Shown here piece after piece: positions 35,366 through 48,062 of a stretch of 64,000 nucleotides of DNA (position 1 is the first letter of the stretch; the number at the start of each line of letters is the position of its first letter). A model generated the notes under the pieces. It was not told the DNA's origin and searched no databases. It saw nothing but the letters and a program-made list of their open reading frames with translations. This stretch comes from Actinomucor elegans (Eukaryota > Mucoromycota > Mucoromycetes > Mucorales > Mucoraceae): positions 558,001-622,000 of the forward strand of contig JAMSLZ010000005.1 of NCBI GenBank assembly GCA_026027325.1, given 5' to 3'. Both the position numbers and the translations under genes were made by a program.

Positions 35366-37423
35366 TTATGAAGAAGAAGGAGTGGAGGAGCTAGAAGCGG
35401 CTACTACAGTCCATCGGCCAGCATCATAGAGTACATCACAAGAAAGAGCCTTTCCTGTATGATAAACGAGACCATCTTGACGCACCAGTAATAAAGCTAA
35501 TTCAAGATTGCGTCTACCATCAGGGTGAGTAACTAATAAATCGTGATTGGCTACCAAGAGATCTTGAGTTGATGGCAATTGGACCGACCAATGAGTTTCA
35601 TGAGGGGTATGAGGTTGGGGAGGCTGAGAGATTCGGGTGATTAAGGGACCATGAGTACCTAACCACAGATCCAATAGCCGAGGCACGGGAGCAGCTTGAA
35701 TCAGATGCTGACCTACTACGTCCAATGTATGATCATCTTGCTTGTATTCAATGCTGGTCAACATAGGAAAGGGTGTAATATGTCTTGGTGGTGAAGGAGG
35801 TGGTGTGGTTTCAGTGGTTACTGGCACATTATTTTCTGGTTTGAATTCTGCTACATCTGTAATATCTTGTTGATCTTCATAAAAGTCGTATTCAAACTTG
35901 TTGATTCCTACAATAGTCCAACAGAGGTAGTCATCAACTTCTTCATAGCTCAGTTCGAGCGTCATTTTTTCAGGTTGGATCAACCGAGAAGGAGAGTAAT
36001 CGAGCCATGTATTGCTATTATTACAGTTGTTTCCGTGGTTGTTTGTAGAATCAACAGAGTTATCTGTCATGGACCCAGCAGCACTGAGATAAATGGGCTG
36101 TGTGTCAATAGTAGAAGCCAGCTGCAAAGCAATCTTTTGCATTTGACTGACAGGACCATAAGCACATTGGGCAATGCGACCTTTGTCCACCTTGCGAATG
36201 ATAAGAGAAGGTGAAGTAACGCCTGTTTGAGAGTCGCGCAAGATGATCTCGGTACCATAAGTGACATGGACAGGCATCTTGCTGTTAGATTGTTGTGATT
36301 GAGCAGGTGCTGGAGGATGAGCAAGCTGAATACGAGAAGTGAATCTGCCACTGACTGTGGTAGTCATTTGTTGTCGAGTAGGCAATTTGTGAGGTTGAGG
36401 AAGCTTGGGCTGATTCACTACGATGATATCAAACGGCGACCATGTCGTGTTCTTTGCGCAGAGCATATTATTACTAGAAGTCATATACTTTGTACGTACT
36501 GTTTGAGAGTTGATACGGTTGAAAAGAGAGACAGGTGAATTGGCAAGAATACAAGTGGATACATTGCGTGTCTTGGCTGTCTTTTTTGAAGGCTTTGAAA
36601 TGATAGAAATAGGCTTTGAAACAAAGGAAGCTAAAGACAACACTTGGTCTGATGATTCGGAGCTGTTGGAAGAAGCAGGTGAAGGCGGTGAAGACATGGC
36701 AGGTGTGTTAGGCAACAAGTCGACTTTGAGGTTGAACTGTTTCGCTTTCGCTGTGCCGGTAACATGAAGGTATTTAAAACTGCCAGATTGATTCTCGTCG
36801 AGCATGGAACGTTGTTCAAGTATCTTTTCGCCATTTTCGCAAATGACAGACATGGCCAATTGCATCTTTTCTGCACGTTGTTCATTGGTGATAGAGGATG
36901 ATGAAGGTGATTTGATTTGAACAATAGGTGGAGGACAGAGAAAGCGCTTCTCCGAACCATAAGATTTCTGTGCGACTGAAGCGTGAAGGCAGGTGATGAT
37001 TGTCTTGTGTCTTTCGCTACTGTTCTCTGTGTTATTGGGGGCAGCTGATACGGCTACTTTCTTGTTCTTTTTAGCTGATTTATTTGCGTTTTCTTCATTC
37101 CAACGGCGCTTATGATTACTGGTGTTATCTGATGTTAATAACGAAGCAATGCTGACTTCATGAGTGGAAGCAGACTGCGATTGACGGTGATGATTGTAAT
37201 TACTAGTGTGGTTATGTTCGCCAGCATTGGAGGCTAAAAGTGATTCTATTGACATTGCTGAGGAAGAATCCTTGCTTTCGATGGATCGACGAGGATTTGA
37301 CTGAGCATGATCGATAGCACTGAGTAACGAGTTCATAGGAGTAGATTCAGCTATACCAATAAACTGTATCTTCCTACTACTACCAAAGACTTGTTCAGTA
37401 ATGATATGTGATTTTTGTTCCAT
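35366..37423 (-). CDS. CSL (CBF1/Su(H)/LAG-1) family DNA-binding transcription factor
   Basis: A single uninterrupted frame of 685 residues, unusual in this intron-rich window. Disordered Ser/Asn/His-rich N-terminus (1-135), then the Rel-like N-terminal domain with ITCLHASVAQKSYGSEKRFL and CPPPIVQIKSPS, the beta-trefoil domain with AKTRNVSTCILANSPVSLF and NRINSQTVRTKYM, TYGTEIILRDSQTGVTSPSL and IIRKVDKG, and a C-terminal Ig-like part (PRLLDLWLGTHGPLI). These are the DNA-contacting signatures of CSL proteins. Fungi lack Notch; fungal CSL proteins act as regulators of growth, adhesion and cell-cycle genes. Long inserts between blocks are typical of fungal members. Confidence 0.92.
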   Translation of the reverse strand: MEQKSHIITEQVFGSSRKIQFIGIAESTPMNSLLSAIDHAQSNPRRSIESKDSSSAMSIESLLASNAGEHNHTSNYNHHRQSQSASTHEVSIASLLTSDNTSNHKRRWNEENANKSAKKNKKVAVSAAPNNTENSSERHKTIITCLHASVAQKSYGSEKRFLCPPPIVQIKSPSSSSITNEQRAEKMQLAMSVICENGEKILEQRSMLDENQSGSFKYLHVTGTAKAKQFNLKVDLLPNTPAMSSPPSPASSNSSESSDQVLSLASFVSKPISIISKPSKKTAKTRNVSTCILANSPVSLFNRINSQTVRTKYMTSSNNMLCAKNTTWSPFDIIVVNQPKLPQPHKLPTRQQMTTTVSGRFTSRIQLAHPPAPAQSQQSNSKMPVHVTYGTEIILRDSQTGVTSPSLIIRKVDKGRIAQCAYGPVSQMQKIALQLASTIDTQPIYLSAAGSMTDNSVDSTNNHGNNCNNSNTWLDYSPSRLIQPEKMTLELSYEEVDDYLCWTIVGINKFEYDFYEDQQDITDVAEFKPENNVPVTTETTPPPSPPRHITPFPMLTSIEYKQDDHTLDVVGQHLIQAAPVPRLLDLWLGTHGPLITRISQPPQPHTPHETHWSVQLPSTQDLLVANHDLLVTHPDGRRNLELALLLVRQDGLVYHTGKALSCDVLYDAGRWTVVAASSSSTPSSS

Positions 37424-40400
37424 TGTGATTTAAAAAAAAAAAAGTATGAAATAAGCGAAAGAAAGGTAAGTTTTTGATTTTGGTCTTGCAAGTGGAGTTA
37501 TTATATATTTATTCTTTGTTACTAATATAGTAAGTGCTGAAAAAACTTGATAAGAAGCACACTTAATAAGATCTCATCACGTGTTTTGAACTACCTGGGT
37601 TCTATTTCGTAGGTATAAATACAGTATAAACCGAGGAATCTTTGTATAATAGGATCTTTATAGGCATATATAAGAAATTACACGTAAGAACCCAAAGAGG
37701 TAATGATAAGCTTGTGATATTTCATTCGCTATAGTGGATTACTCCTATTTGACAGGGCCAACATGTGACTTGTAAGCAGGCGCGCGCTAAGAAACGATTT
37801 AGGTGAAAAATGTTCAACTTGGATCACGCTCTATTCTTCAAGGTCAACTTTTACCATATTAGGCTTCGTGAGAAATACGTGAGAAATTTGGTATTTTGCA
37901 GTCTGTGCTTGTGTCGGAGAAGGTCGTATAAGGATATCATTAATGGTATCATGACTATATTTCTATGAGTGAGGAAGAAAAAAAAAATAGATGCTATATA
38001 TTATCACAACCTATTCCAGAAGGTGGCTAGCCTTGATATTAGCTTGCAGCGCATACATGGTTTATATACAAAGAAGAAATAATGCTTGGATATATTAGGT
38101 GTTTACAAAAAGATCGCGTAATTTCCATTTTGGATATGATAATCTAGCATAAAATAAGCCAATATCATTGCATTCGACTCATTTCTAACCCGTATTTATG
38201 ATTGGCAGAAATCAATCTGTGTAACCACCAAAATAACAAATGACTTGTTGCAAGTTTCATATGTCTGATCTGTAGTGATATATAATGAGACGTGGAATTG
38301 ATATAAATTATACAAAAGCGTGTGTACTGGGCTGACATTATTATTATTTTTATAAAATAAGACCAGCTCACTATTAATTTTTTTCACTTGTTTGTAATGC
38401 ATATATTAAAACAATAAAAATGTAGCACCAGTGAATTGGGATTTATAGATAACAAATATCATATGTTTGCAAAATAATGGAAATTACTTTCACTGGGTGG
38501 AATCAGCTGCAAAAGTATCACATAATCACAATTCTCAATGCTACAAAGAAAAATGAAATGGGATTAATAGTGCATTTTCGTGAGAATATATGACACGGTA
38601 TATTTTCTCCGTGGTGTAAACAGGTTTGACTTTGTACATCTATTCTTTATCACTCCCAATCGAATTCACTGGTACAACTGATGATGAATATGTCTTATAT
38701 AACCTTGGTTGCACTTGTACAGCCAAGCGTAAGAACGAAACTCTTACCAATCAAAGGCACTCGACCGAGCAATTCAATGTAACATGTGTGGCTCTCGCTT
38801 ATTTTTCCTATTTCAAAATCACAGATCAGCTGGCAATCATATAATCGTCCAAAGAAAACGTGCTCTGGACCTATAAAATGTACTTTTTACTCTGAATGGA
38901 TCTTCTTTCTCATATGCGCTTTGAACATAGTTGGAATGATTGCAAAGACAAAGTCCATTGGCTTGAGTAGCATAGATTCGTATTCAGGTACATGATTGAA
39001 AATATATCACACCATAATTATGTTATCCGGAATAAGTGGAAACCTCTTACAAGTATATTCACAAAGGATCTATCATCCGAGAACAGTATTTCAACTGCAC
39101 TACAGTCAATTGTGTGATATATGGATAATCGAGAAAGAAAGAAAGAAAATTGCCATTTGGCTAATCAAGGTTATACATGAACAATTGTGGCAGATCTTTT
39201 TCATTTCACAAAAGCATTAGAATAGATCTTGAGTTGTAATAGTTGCAGCAGCTCATTATGAGCTTGGAATACTACATTGATGCGTCATTTTGAACCGAGA
39301 TCCATCACGATTGCTTCGGTTTGATTAGTGTGCCATGGGGTCTGTTCTAGACATTGCCAATGCAAATCTATATGCTACAAAAGTTCATCAAGCTGCTCGA
39401 CTCAAAGTATATTGCCTGTTTTTTTTCTCTATACTACTATAGTGCTCATTGACACCTTTTTATAGATTGGACAGGCTGTGTTACTTGGGATCGTCGCATA
39501 TATTAAATGTTTCATTACATATTTCCGCGTATGAACTGCTAATATAAGCTTTAGGAGAAGTCGTGGGGATAAAAAAGCAAGCTTATAGGTTGTCTTAAAA
39601 GTCAAAAAGTATCATATAATCGAAAAAGGCAAATGAAAGCGCAGCAATGGCTCTCTGAACATCTGATAATGGACTGTGATTAATCTGGTTGCTCGGGCCC
39701 CGCTTAAATTTATTCACTCGGGCCCTATCCATTTCCTCGTAATATGAAAAGCACTAGAGTATAATTTAAACTGTTATAAATACATTTTCTATTAGAAACT
39801 ATATCGCTACAACTTCATTAATACTGTCAGAGAGATTAATGCAAAGATATGTCATCAACCTTCACTATAAAGCATTACTTTGTTTCATTGGATGTCGGTA
39901 ATTTAATTATTAGATCTCCTCTTTCTCCTTGCTTTGATATTATTAAAAAACTTTGATATCCATATGCAAAATATATTTTAATAAAGTTTGTAAAGAATCT
40001 AATAGTGTATCAAACAGTACAAAAGCGGATGCAATGATCCGCTTAAATCATTGAGCTACCGTTATTAAAAGTCATTTCTTTGGTCTTTTTATAAATGTAA
40101 CCATATCATGAGTATTCTATATATAATAAGCTCCATTCAAAATACTTTTTACATTCCTTCAAGTATACTAAATACATATTATTAATAAACTATGCCTTAA
40201 AAATGCAATCTTGCTGTTCCACAAAAAAAATGCGAAAATTTGGGTCAATGGATATCTCCCCCTCCCAACCTTGAAAATTTTATAAAATCCTTTATTTCCC
40301 GGCTCATTTCCAGCATTATGTTTCTCGAGCGACTCCACTTTAATATCACATCCGAAGACTAGCCCCTGTCCAAAATAAAGCACATCATCTATTATAGCAA

Positions 40401-41553
40401 CGATTTGACTGAAATACAAGAAGTATATCACTCTTTAGCACTGCATTCTAAAACACATGCAATGGAAGCAAACTCGATCTAATCATCTGTAGATCTCTCA
40501 ATTGATATCTGTTTAATGTCACATCAGATGCTTGGAGCAACTATAAAATGGATTGCTGATCACATTACTATATTTTTTTTAACTGTAGGATAATAAAAAC
40601 TGTATGCATGTAGACAATTAACTGTAAATTATATACATTTCAATCGAACCAGATCCTAATCAGTAGATCTCTCGATTGATCTCGATTCCATATTGCGCCC
40701 GTTAATTAGTTCGTACTCAAAATAGGTCAGCATTTCCATTAGGTCCTTTACTAAAGAGCGCATAGACTTGCTTTGTTTGCTGGCTGGAGATTTAGAGAAA
40801 CTATAATAGTGTGCTGTGCCTGAAACACCCTTTTCTGCTATATGGATTAAAAGCTAATGTGGGAGAGGATCAATAGACGTACATATATACCTACAACCTA
40901 AATAGTTGTTAGTGTGCCTACATTGCACATAAGTAGCATCATTTGATCAAGAAGGATGTCCTAGATAACTACCTCAAAATTTTTGATGTGCAATATCGAA
41001 AATGAGCGTTGTGTGATAGAGAGTAATATACCTGTTAGAAAGGAAATATCATTGAGACCCATTGGCTAATAAAACAGATACGGGTTTACTGAATACGTAA
41101 AATGATATTGGCTTATATTCAAGTTTGACTTGCTGTGAACAGGTTCTTGAGTAAAGAAAGTCACGATACAACGATGGTTTAATAAAAGTATGGGTAGGAA
41201 CAAGGTGCGATAGAAACGCGATAACTGCTACGCAACTATACCTACGTAATGACAAGCAAGTTAGTTATAGGAAACAGTAAAGATTTGGTCAAAAACATTG
41301 ATAGAACTCCTTACAGGCGTAGTACCGTCTCAGTACAAGTAGCAACATCAACCCTTTTTTTTTTTTACTGCTATTAGCTGATATGGATGTGCAATATCAA
41401 ATCAAAATACCTGAAACAACTCATAGGCCGCTTTTGTTTGTTTGCAATCTACTAGTATGTGAAACTATGAAACGCTATTTTATACAAGTGCCAGGATTCT
41501 TTCTCAGTTACAAAAAAAAAAGCCTCTTTCTTTTTACTTTATCTTGTTTACCT
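37424..41553. other. Intergenic region with relics
   Basis: About 4 kb with no gene I can support. Weakly protein-like stretches occur at 38600-39000 (either strand) and 40168-40431 (minus, 87 codons, LYFGQGLVFGCDIKVESLEK), without a recognised family. A repeat copy lies at 40491-40528. The 9-mer CTCGGGCCC occurs twice, at 39695 and 39719, in an otherwise AT-rich tract. An ATG-open extension upstream of the WD40 gene (41383-41553) is probably 5' UTR. Confidence 0.35.
40491..40528 (-). repeat. Dispersed repeat, AGATGTGACATTAAAC type
   Basis: On the minus strand it reads TCTGATGTGACATTAAACAG followed by ATATCAATTGAGAGATCTAC, matching 6312-6370 and 20458-20520. Confidence 0.45.
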
Positions 41554-43924
41554 ATGTCTGAACATAATAGTGATATTGATATTGACATTGTTGAGTCGCC
41601 GTCAGCTACCACTCCTGAGGTAGAAATAAAACTAGAGCATAATGAGGAATCAGATTCTTTACGCGATCAGGCGTCCGAGGAACCCATTACTGAATCGCGA
41701 ACTCTTACAAAAGAAACGCGTAAACTTCGCAAGAAGAAAAACTTTGACTCTGATAATGAAGAGGACGCCACCAAAAAGACCAAGAAATCACCAGCTGTAT
41801 CGAATCGAGTTCGCTCACCTTCTATCAAGAAAGAACAACCTATGTCAACCGAGGAAGAATTCGATAACAGCAGCAGTTCAAACGCTAATTCGTCAGGAAA
41901 GAACAAAGCTTCCAAACGTCTCGGCCGCCGAGTCACTAGTGCAGACGTCATGAATGGCGATGCAGACCTCGATGAACTAGATACAGATGATTTATTGGAT
42001 GAAGTAGATCTATTACCTGCACTTCGACAATCGTACATCGATAATTTCAAAAAATCGACGCGTAAAATAACGACGGTTCGCTCACCTCCTGCTAAAAAAG
42101 TAAGAAAGTCACTCCTTCTAGCTGATATCTTTTTTTTTAAAAAAAAAAGCTAATACATACACGTATCTGCGTAGATGAAGAAGAAACTGGAAATACATGA
42201 TCCAGAAAAGGTCAAGCAACTCAGTGAAGAGTATCCCGACACGTATTGGCAATTTCATGCTGATTCTGGTTACGGTATGATCGATAGAATCAATGATGAA
42301 TACCGCCTCAAGACGCTTCCAGTCAATGTCAGCGATGATGGGCCTATCACAAGTATGACGCTCTCTGAGGATGGAAAATTGCTCGCTACCTTTTGTAACA
42401 TGGGTTCAATTAAAGTTTGGCATATCGACCAAGATGTGACCTTGGTGCGTAAGATACGTGATACGGTCGAAACACAGATCGAAGAGTTTTACTGTGGTCA
42501 GTTTGTAATGGAGAAAGGGTTATTGGCAGCTGGTGGCAAATTGAAAGATCGACACAAATGGTCCTACCAAGACAATGACAACTTTATTTTACCTTGTGAT
42601 ATCAAGATCTTTAATGTCGATACATGTGAACGTGTTGCTGTCTTGAAAGGACATTCGGAAGAAATTTTGTGCATCAAAGCAGTTCAGTTTAAGGGAAATA
42701 ATTATTTTATTTCTACGAGTCAAGATGGCTATATCATCAAGTGGCATATGGATGAAACATGGACGTAAAGTATCCCAAATGAAAAAGTTTTTTTTTTCTT
42801 TTTGTGTATGTGTGTGTGTGCATTAACCGTTGTCAAGATAGCCAATTGCTGGATAAGACGCAAATGGAGGATGGAACTACATGTATGGCATTTACAGTCA
42901 GTTTTCTGCCCAACACGGGCAACAAATTCTTTTTGGCTGCTTGCGATGAGCATCTAAAACTTTTTGACTTTGAACAAGGAACGGTAAATAGGACGATGAA
43001 CGGGAGAAAAGGCATCATGCTTACTGAGACTTTGTCTTTAGTTGATTCAAACGTTTGAGGATATATATTCTTCTTATTGCGACTGCGGAAAGTTTGTGCC
43101 TTGGTTGGATGAGCATGTAGAAAGCGAAAAAATGGAGTCAGTAGCTGAAATGCAGAAGCAAGTCAATGAATTATCAGTCAGTGATAATGATGGGAAAGAA
43201 GGAGATGCAATGGACATTGATGAGTTGGAAAAAGAAGAATCTGAAGCTTCAGCTGATAAGCTAAAAGAACAACCAGCTACTAATGATAAGCCAAAGGAAG
43301 AGTCAGCTCCATATGCTTATTTCATTAGTCGAGGCGCTGAAATGTGCGATGTCAGCGAAGGTGTTTGTAAGTATACATTCGAGTACGTGTGTGTGTGTGT
43401 TTGTATGTGCTAACTCGCAGATACCATAGCCTCAAAACCGAATACATGTACGTTACATAAGCTTGTCTATCCCAGTCAAGTTGGTGGACAATTTGAATTA
43501 CAGACAGTAAAGAAGTTTATGCATGAAGAGTAAGTTGATATACAGTGATAAAAGGAGGAAAAGGAAGCTCATAATAGTATATAGCTATCATGCAAACTCT
43601 TGGCTTGTAAAAATCACTTCTAACGGAAGATATCTACTTGCACCAACTATTGATGGGCAGATATTTGTATTCAATATGCGTACTGGTAAAGCTTCTGCAA
43701 TAATTAAAGAACATGAAGGTAAAGAAAACGCTTTTTAGAGCTAAATGATATACTGACAAAACTATACAGATGTTGAGGTTAGAGATGTCATATTTCATCC
43801 TTATGAGCCATTGGTCTTTTCTTCTGGAGATGGTAAGGTTCACTTGATGTATCTACTTGCTTGTTACTCACATTAAATATTAGACGGCCATGTAAAAGTG
43901 TATACCTATGAGAATGAGCATTAA
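41554..43924 (+). CDS. WD40-repeat protein with charged N-terminal domain, probably nuclear
   Basis: Eight exons join in phase: 41554-42099, 42175-42764, 42842-42983, 43042-43366, 43421-43529, 43585-43718, 43770-43832 and 43884-43924, giving 649 residues. The first 180 residues are acidic/basic and Ser-rich with KKTKKSP-type basic clusters. WD-like repeats follow: ITSMTLSEDGKLLATFCNMG, KVWHIDQD, VLKGHSEEILCIKAVQF, FISTSQDGYIIKWHMDE and VIFHPYEPLVFSSGDDGHVK. An acidic insert (DNDGKEGDAMDIDELEKEE) interrupts the propeller. I chose ATG 41554 because the upstream extension is not protein-like. The family role is not recognised; a chromatin or RNA-processing scaffold is only a guess. Introns hold GT microsatellites (42804-42820, 43387-43400). 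Confidence 0.8.
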
Positions 43925-45123
43925 TGTAAAAATTCTGCGCCAAAAATTAAAATCATAACATAACATACAAAAGCAGATCAAACCATAACTTGGGATTCTT
44001 AATGAAAGTTGTGGAGAACTAAGTTCTCTTTCGAATAATATGAGCGTTATATAAAAACGAAGAGAAATATTGCTCCAAAAAGTAGAAACACTGGGTCGTC
44101 GGAGTCTTCTAACTCCCTCGCGCGCTCATGTACAGCTACAAAAATTTACTCGCCAATGAGACTATGCTTTGTTCTCTATATCCCCGGGAACCAAGGTGCT
44201 ACACCGTTTTACTGTTGATGTAAACATAATTCCCAAGATTTGAATCGAGTAGTATTGAGAAGTCGAGATATGGTTTTCAATAACCGTTAATTAATAAAAT
44301 CGATTAGCTCCCCTATTTATTTTACAAGAGTATCTATAGGACGAATAATAATATACATATATTCCATGGACATACTACGATGATGTGTTTGTAGTAATGA
44401 CAGTGTATGGGTGATATAATAACACTGACAAGACGGTTTGATTTCATTGGGCCGCGGAAATCGAACATAGTATCCGCCATTACCATTCATATCTGGTAAC
44501 TTTTTTTTTTTGGCACTCTACGAAAAATATGCCATTCAAAAAAGAATACCATTCCCAACAGCTGTGATTAATTTCCCAAATCACTAATTCATACCTATTT
44601 CTTTTTAGTATTTTTATTTTTATTTTTGAGCTCATTATTCTTTAAACAATCACAGCTTGAAAATCAGCATGGTATACCAATTAACACAAGCAACCTTTGG
44701 TCGATCTCGACTAATTATCACATTTAATGAACATTCCATATTTAAAATGAGTTGTTGTACCTGTTAAATCCCCAAACATTCTCTAATGCTTTTGTTGTAT
44801 GAGGCTATTCAACGTATTTGTTCAATCAAATGATTGTTGCTTCTCCTTTGACATTCAAAATCTTGAGTTGTCTAGGGAGGGATAAAAGTAAGACTTCTTT
44901 AGTTACTTTATGCTAATATGAGAACAGATATATTTGAGTGAGAAAACAGTTGTAGGTAAATTATCACTCACTGGGCTATTCACCTGACCCCTTGGGATCG
45001 TTTCTATATTATTATGCAAACAGAAGCTAGGAATTTTTTTTTACTCCGCCTTTTATCATCTTGACTAACTGCAATGAACGAGAATACCCAAGAGTTTAGT
45101 GGCCTTTTGTAAACAATTGGCTT
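43925..45123. other. Intergenic
   Basis: 1.2 kb of AT-rich sequence between convergent genes. It contains a GC-richer patch at 44095-44130 and a T-tract at 44502-44511. No gene, tRNA or repeat family is recognised. Confidence 0.4.
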
Positions 45124-46289
45124 TTATTGGACATCTTTAAACAGTTCATAAACTTCCATATCACTGGCTTCGCCGCTACTACTGTCAGATAATAGTTCCT
45201 CATCTTCCTGCTGTTCTTTTGCTTGGTTACTACGCCTTTTCCGCACTTTATTCGAAGAGTATATCCTTGACTTGGCGTGATTAGGAAGTTTAGGCGGTAT
45301 CTGAAACAGACATTAGGGAACGTGAAGGTGGAGTTTGATTTAATTATTACTTACTCTAAAGAAATATTGCGTGTCTTTCATTGTACACTTTCTGGCACTT
45401 CTTCCTACATCAGAGTATCTTTTCCGACGCTCTTGATCCGGGTCCATGTCAGCTTTGTAATAATACAAATCCTCTTTTGGTGACCCATCTGCTGTTTTAC
45501 CCAATCTTTTCACACATCCGATCACTGGTGAACTATTCAACGTCCTGGATACGTCGATCAGTAGCACACCTTCTAATCTTTTGGTAATGTCTGTGCATGT
45601 CATTGTAGATTTCCGTGTATATACTGATGATTTCATTAGACCATACTCTCTTTGTTTGGAACAATAATTACTTTACCAAGTACTTGAATGATTTGATCCT
45701 CTAGTGTCAGTGGTTTCTTGATGATATGACGAGCAGTTTGCTTTAACCTGGATGCAGTGGATTTTAAGAATTGATTAATGCTAGTAGTTGGTTTGGTTTG
45801 CATCGCTGTTTGGGTTATCGAGGTGGATATATCTGCATCTTTCGTTATTATGGGTATAGTTGGTTCTTGTTGCTTTGGTTCTGTTTCTTCGTCTTTTGGG
45901 GCCTCAAATATCATTTTTGTACCTACAATTTCTATCAAAGTACCCTCCAGAATAGGAACATGTTCACCTTGGACGAATATGATATGATCAATAAGAGCAC
46001 CGTTCGGTGAAAGTATCGTTATTTCAAACCCGTTCCACTGTGGTTTATGTTCTATAACCGCGTGTTCTCTTGAGACCCGCTTATTTGCTTTGCCAATCTT
46101 AAAAGTCGCGTCTTGTCCCCTGCCAATCATCGTTTTAGAGCTCTTAGAACCGCGTAATATGACAGGAATAGCGTCTGGTGAACTTTCATGGCAGCGGCGG
46201 GCTATTGACGGGTCTGCTTGAAAGTGAAAAGTTTGAGCTTGAAACAATTGACTCGAGTTCTTGCTTAGTATTGATATTCCTTCAGACAT
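45124..46289 (-). CDS. FHA domain protein
   Basis: Exons 46289-45677, 45623-45355 and 45300-45124 give 352 residues. The FHA domain (about residues 40-135) shows TMIGRGQDATFKIG and RVSREHAVIE, the Arg and Ser-x-x-His that bind phosphothreonine, and PNGALIDH. The C-terminal half (KRLEGVLLIDVSRTLNSSPV, GCVKRLGKTADGS, YYYKADMDPDQERRKRYSD) resembles a conserved fungal extension found with such FHA domains. The tail is basic then acidic (KVRKRRSNQ, QQEDEELLSDSSS). It is probably a nuclear phospho-reader; the partner is unknown. Without the 53 nt first intron the frame would stop at 45636. Confidence 0.8.
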
Positions 46290-46462
46290 TATTCATAATA
46301 CAAAAAAAAAAGAAAAAAAAAAGATAAACGCAAAAAAAAAAAAAGAAAAGAAAGAAAGAGAGAAAGACGCAAACCAAAATAGTTTTTATAATTAGGCATT
46401 TCACAGTATGAGCTCCAAACTTTTTGATTGGTTTAATTATCTCAGCAAGGCTAAGGGCTATG

Positions 46463-47921
46463 CTATCTTAAGCCTTCTTCGTCTTCATCGTCATCGTCTG
46501 CTACCTTCATATTAGAGAATCCTTTGTTCAAATCATCTGTAGGTTGAGAAGATCGACTGTACAGCTCAGCTCTTGCTTGAGCATGAGACATGTTACGAAC
46601 ATCACTATTATCGGCCGTTGTTCTTTGATATTGCTGTGATAAAGGTCTAACGTTCTCTTGATCACGTCTTGGACTGGCAGAAGACAACACCTCCCCAGGA
46701 ACAGTCAGTAATCTTGCCAGCTTTACGACTTCATTATCCAAGAATGTAACATGCTGTAATCTCACTGTTTTTTCTAATAGCTCTTGATCTCTTTGTTCAT
46801 AAGCTGTTAGCAAGTCCTCTGCAATTTCAGCCTCTTCGCTCTGTGCAAATCCTGCATCACCACTATCATAAAACTTAGGGATTCAACTTTGCGTATGTAA
46901 AAGCAACCACCTTACCCACACATATAACTGAATTGCTTGCCTGCCTCTACATCATCACCAATAGCAAAAATCAAGATAAGGATACTTAGGTTGGCTTTAT
47001 ACAAGTGAGATCTACTAGTGAACTTTTGAAGCACGACGGATTGACGCTTTAACATTTCAACTGCTTTATCATATCTATAACAAAAAGAATGTGAGTCAAT
47101 TTCCTTGAGAACACATAGCTCGAATTTCTTACCTTTTGTTTCTAATAAGCAACGAAATAGCTTTTTTGAAGATATCTACTGCAAATCTACCTCTATCTTC
47201 TTGTTCATACAAGGCGCATGCTTTACTATACATATCGTATGATGCATTGACATCCACATTCTCGAGAGCCCTTTTGTTTAAACAACCATTCAATCTCTGA
47301 CTCTTGCTTTACATTTCAAATTACTTACTTTCCCGCCTTTTCTAATTGTTCGGCAGCACGATCAATACTACCTATAAAACATTTAAAGTCAACATCTGCT
47401 ACAGGCTTCTTTATGCGGATAGTACCTTGTGTCATGAAATAGTTACTAGCGCGTTGATATGCTTCAGCAGCGCGTTGGGGCTGATTTAAGTTTTGCGCCA
47501 AGATGAAAGCAGCATTTTCGAGCGCTTTTCCAGCCAAATGAATACTAGTAGTGTTTTTGCCAAGAAATGAATATAGGGTGATTGTAATCATATTTACACA
47601 CTTACGCATCAGCTTTTGATAATGCTTCGGAAGCTTTTATGTATGCCTGTACTGCTTGATCGTATGATTTTGCTATCTTAAAAGCAGTAGCTACAGAAAA
47701 GAAAAATGAGTCCAACAATCATGTTTCACTAGCAGTATATTTTCTTACCTGCACGTTCATAATAACTGGCTGCAACATCCCAGTCAGGTTTTCTGAATAG
47801 ACCTTTAGAGGCGCTATAATTTGAACGTGTGTTAATAAATGTGTCTTTATCACTGTAGTACGTACGCTTTATCGCCTTGCTGCATATACTTAACACCGTC
47901 TCGGATTTGCTCGGCGTCCAT
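46463..47921 (-). CDS. Gamma-SNAP (NSF attachment protein)
   Basis: About eight short exons. It begins MDAEQIRDGVKYMQQGDKA and continues with the TPR-like helical repeats ASKGLFRKPDWDVAASYYER, ATAFKIAKSYDQAVQAYIKA, IHLAGKALENAAFILAQNL and ALYEQEDRGRFAVDIFKKAI. The KPDWD...AA.YYE.A start and the spacing of repeats identify a SNAP, and the absence of the alpha-SNAP start plus the acidic tail (VADDDDEDEEGLR) favour gamma-SNAP. The protein links the NSF ATPase to SNARE complexes so they can be recycled after fusion. It lies only 141 nt downstream of the chitin synthase stop on the same strand. Confidence 0.87.
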
Positions 47922-48062
47922 GGTTTTGAATTAGTGAAAAGGAAAAAAAAAATAAAAAATAAAGAGTAGAAGGAAAAAAAAACGTAATAATCAAAGTAGC
48001 TAACTCTACTGTTAAATATTCGGGTATTGAAATAGTGCATCTCTTGTTGGGATTGGCTTTAT

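Noticed and set aside
35867..36960. ORFs overlapping the CSL gene in other frames
   Set aside because: Shadows; the 685-residue frame has the family motifs.
44095..44130. GC-richer patch considered as a tRNA
   Set aside because: It lacks the conserved T-loop GTTC and a matching acceptor stem. I saw no convincing tRNA anywhere in the window.
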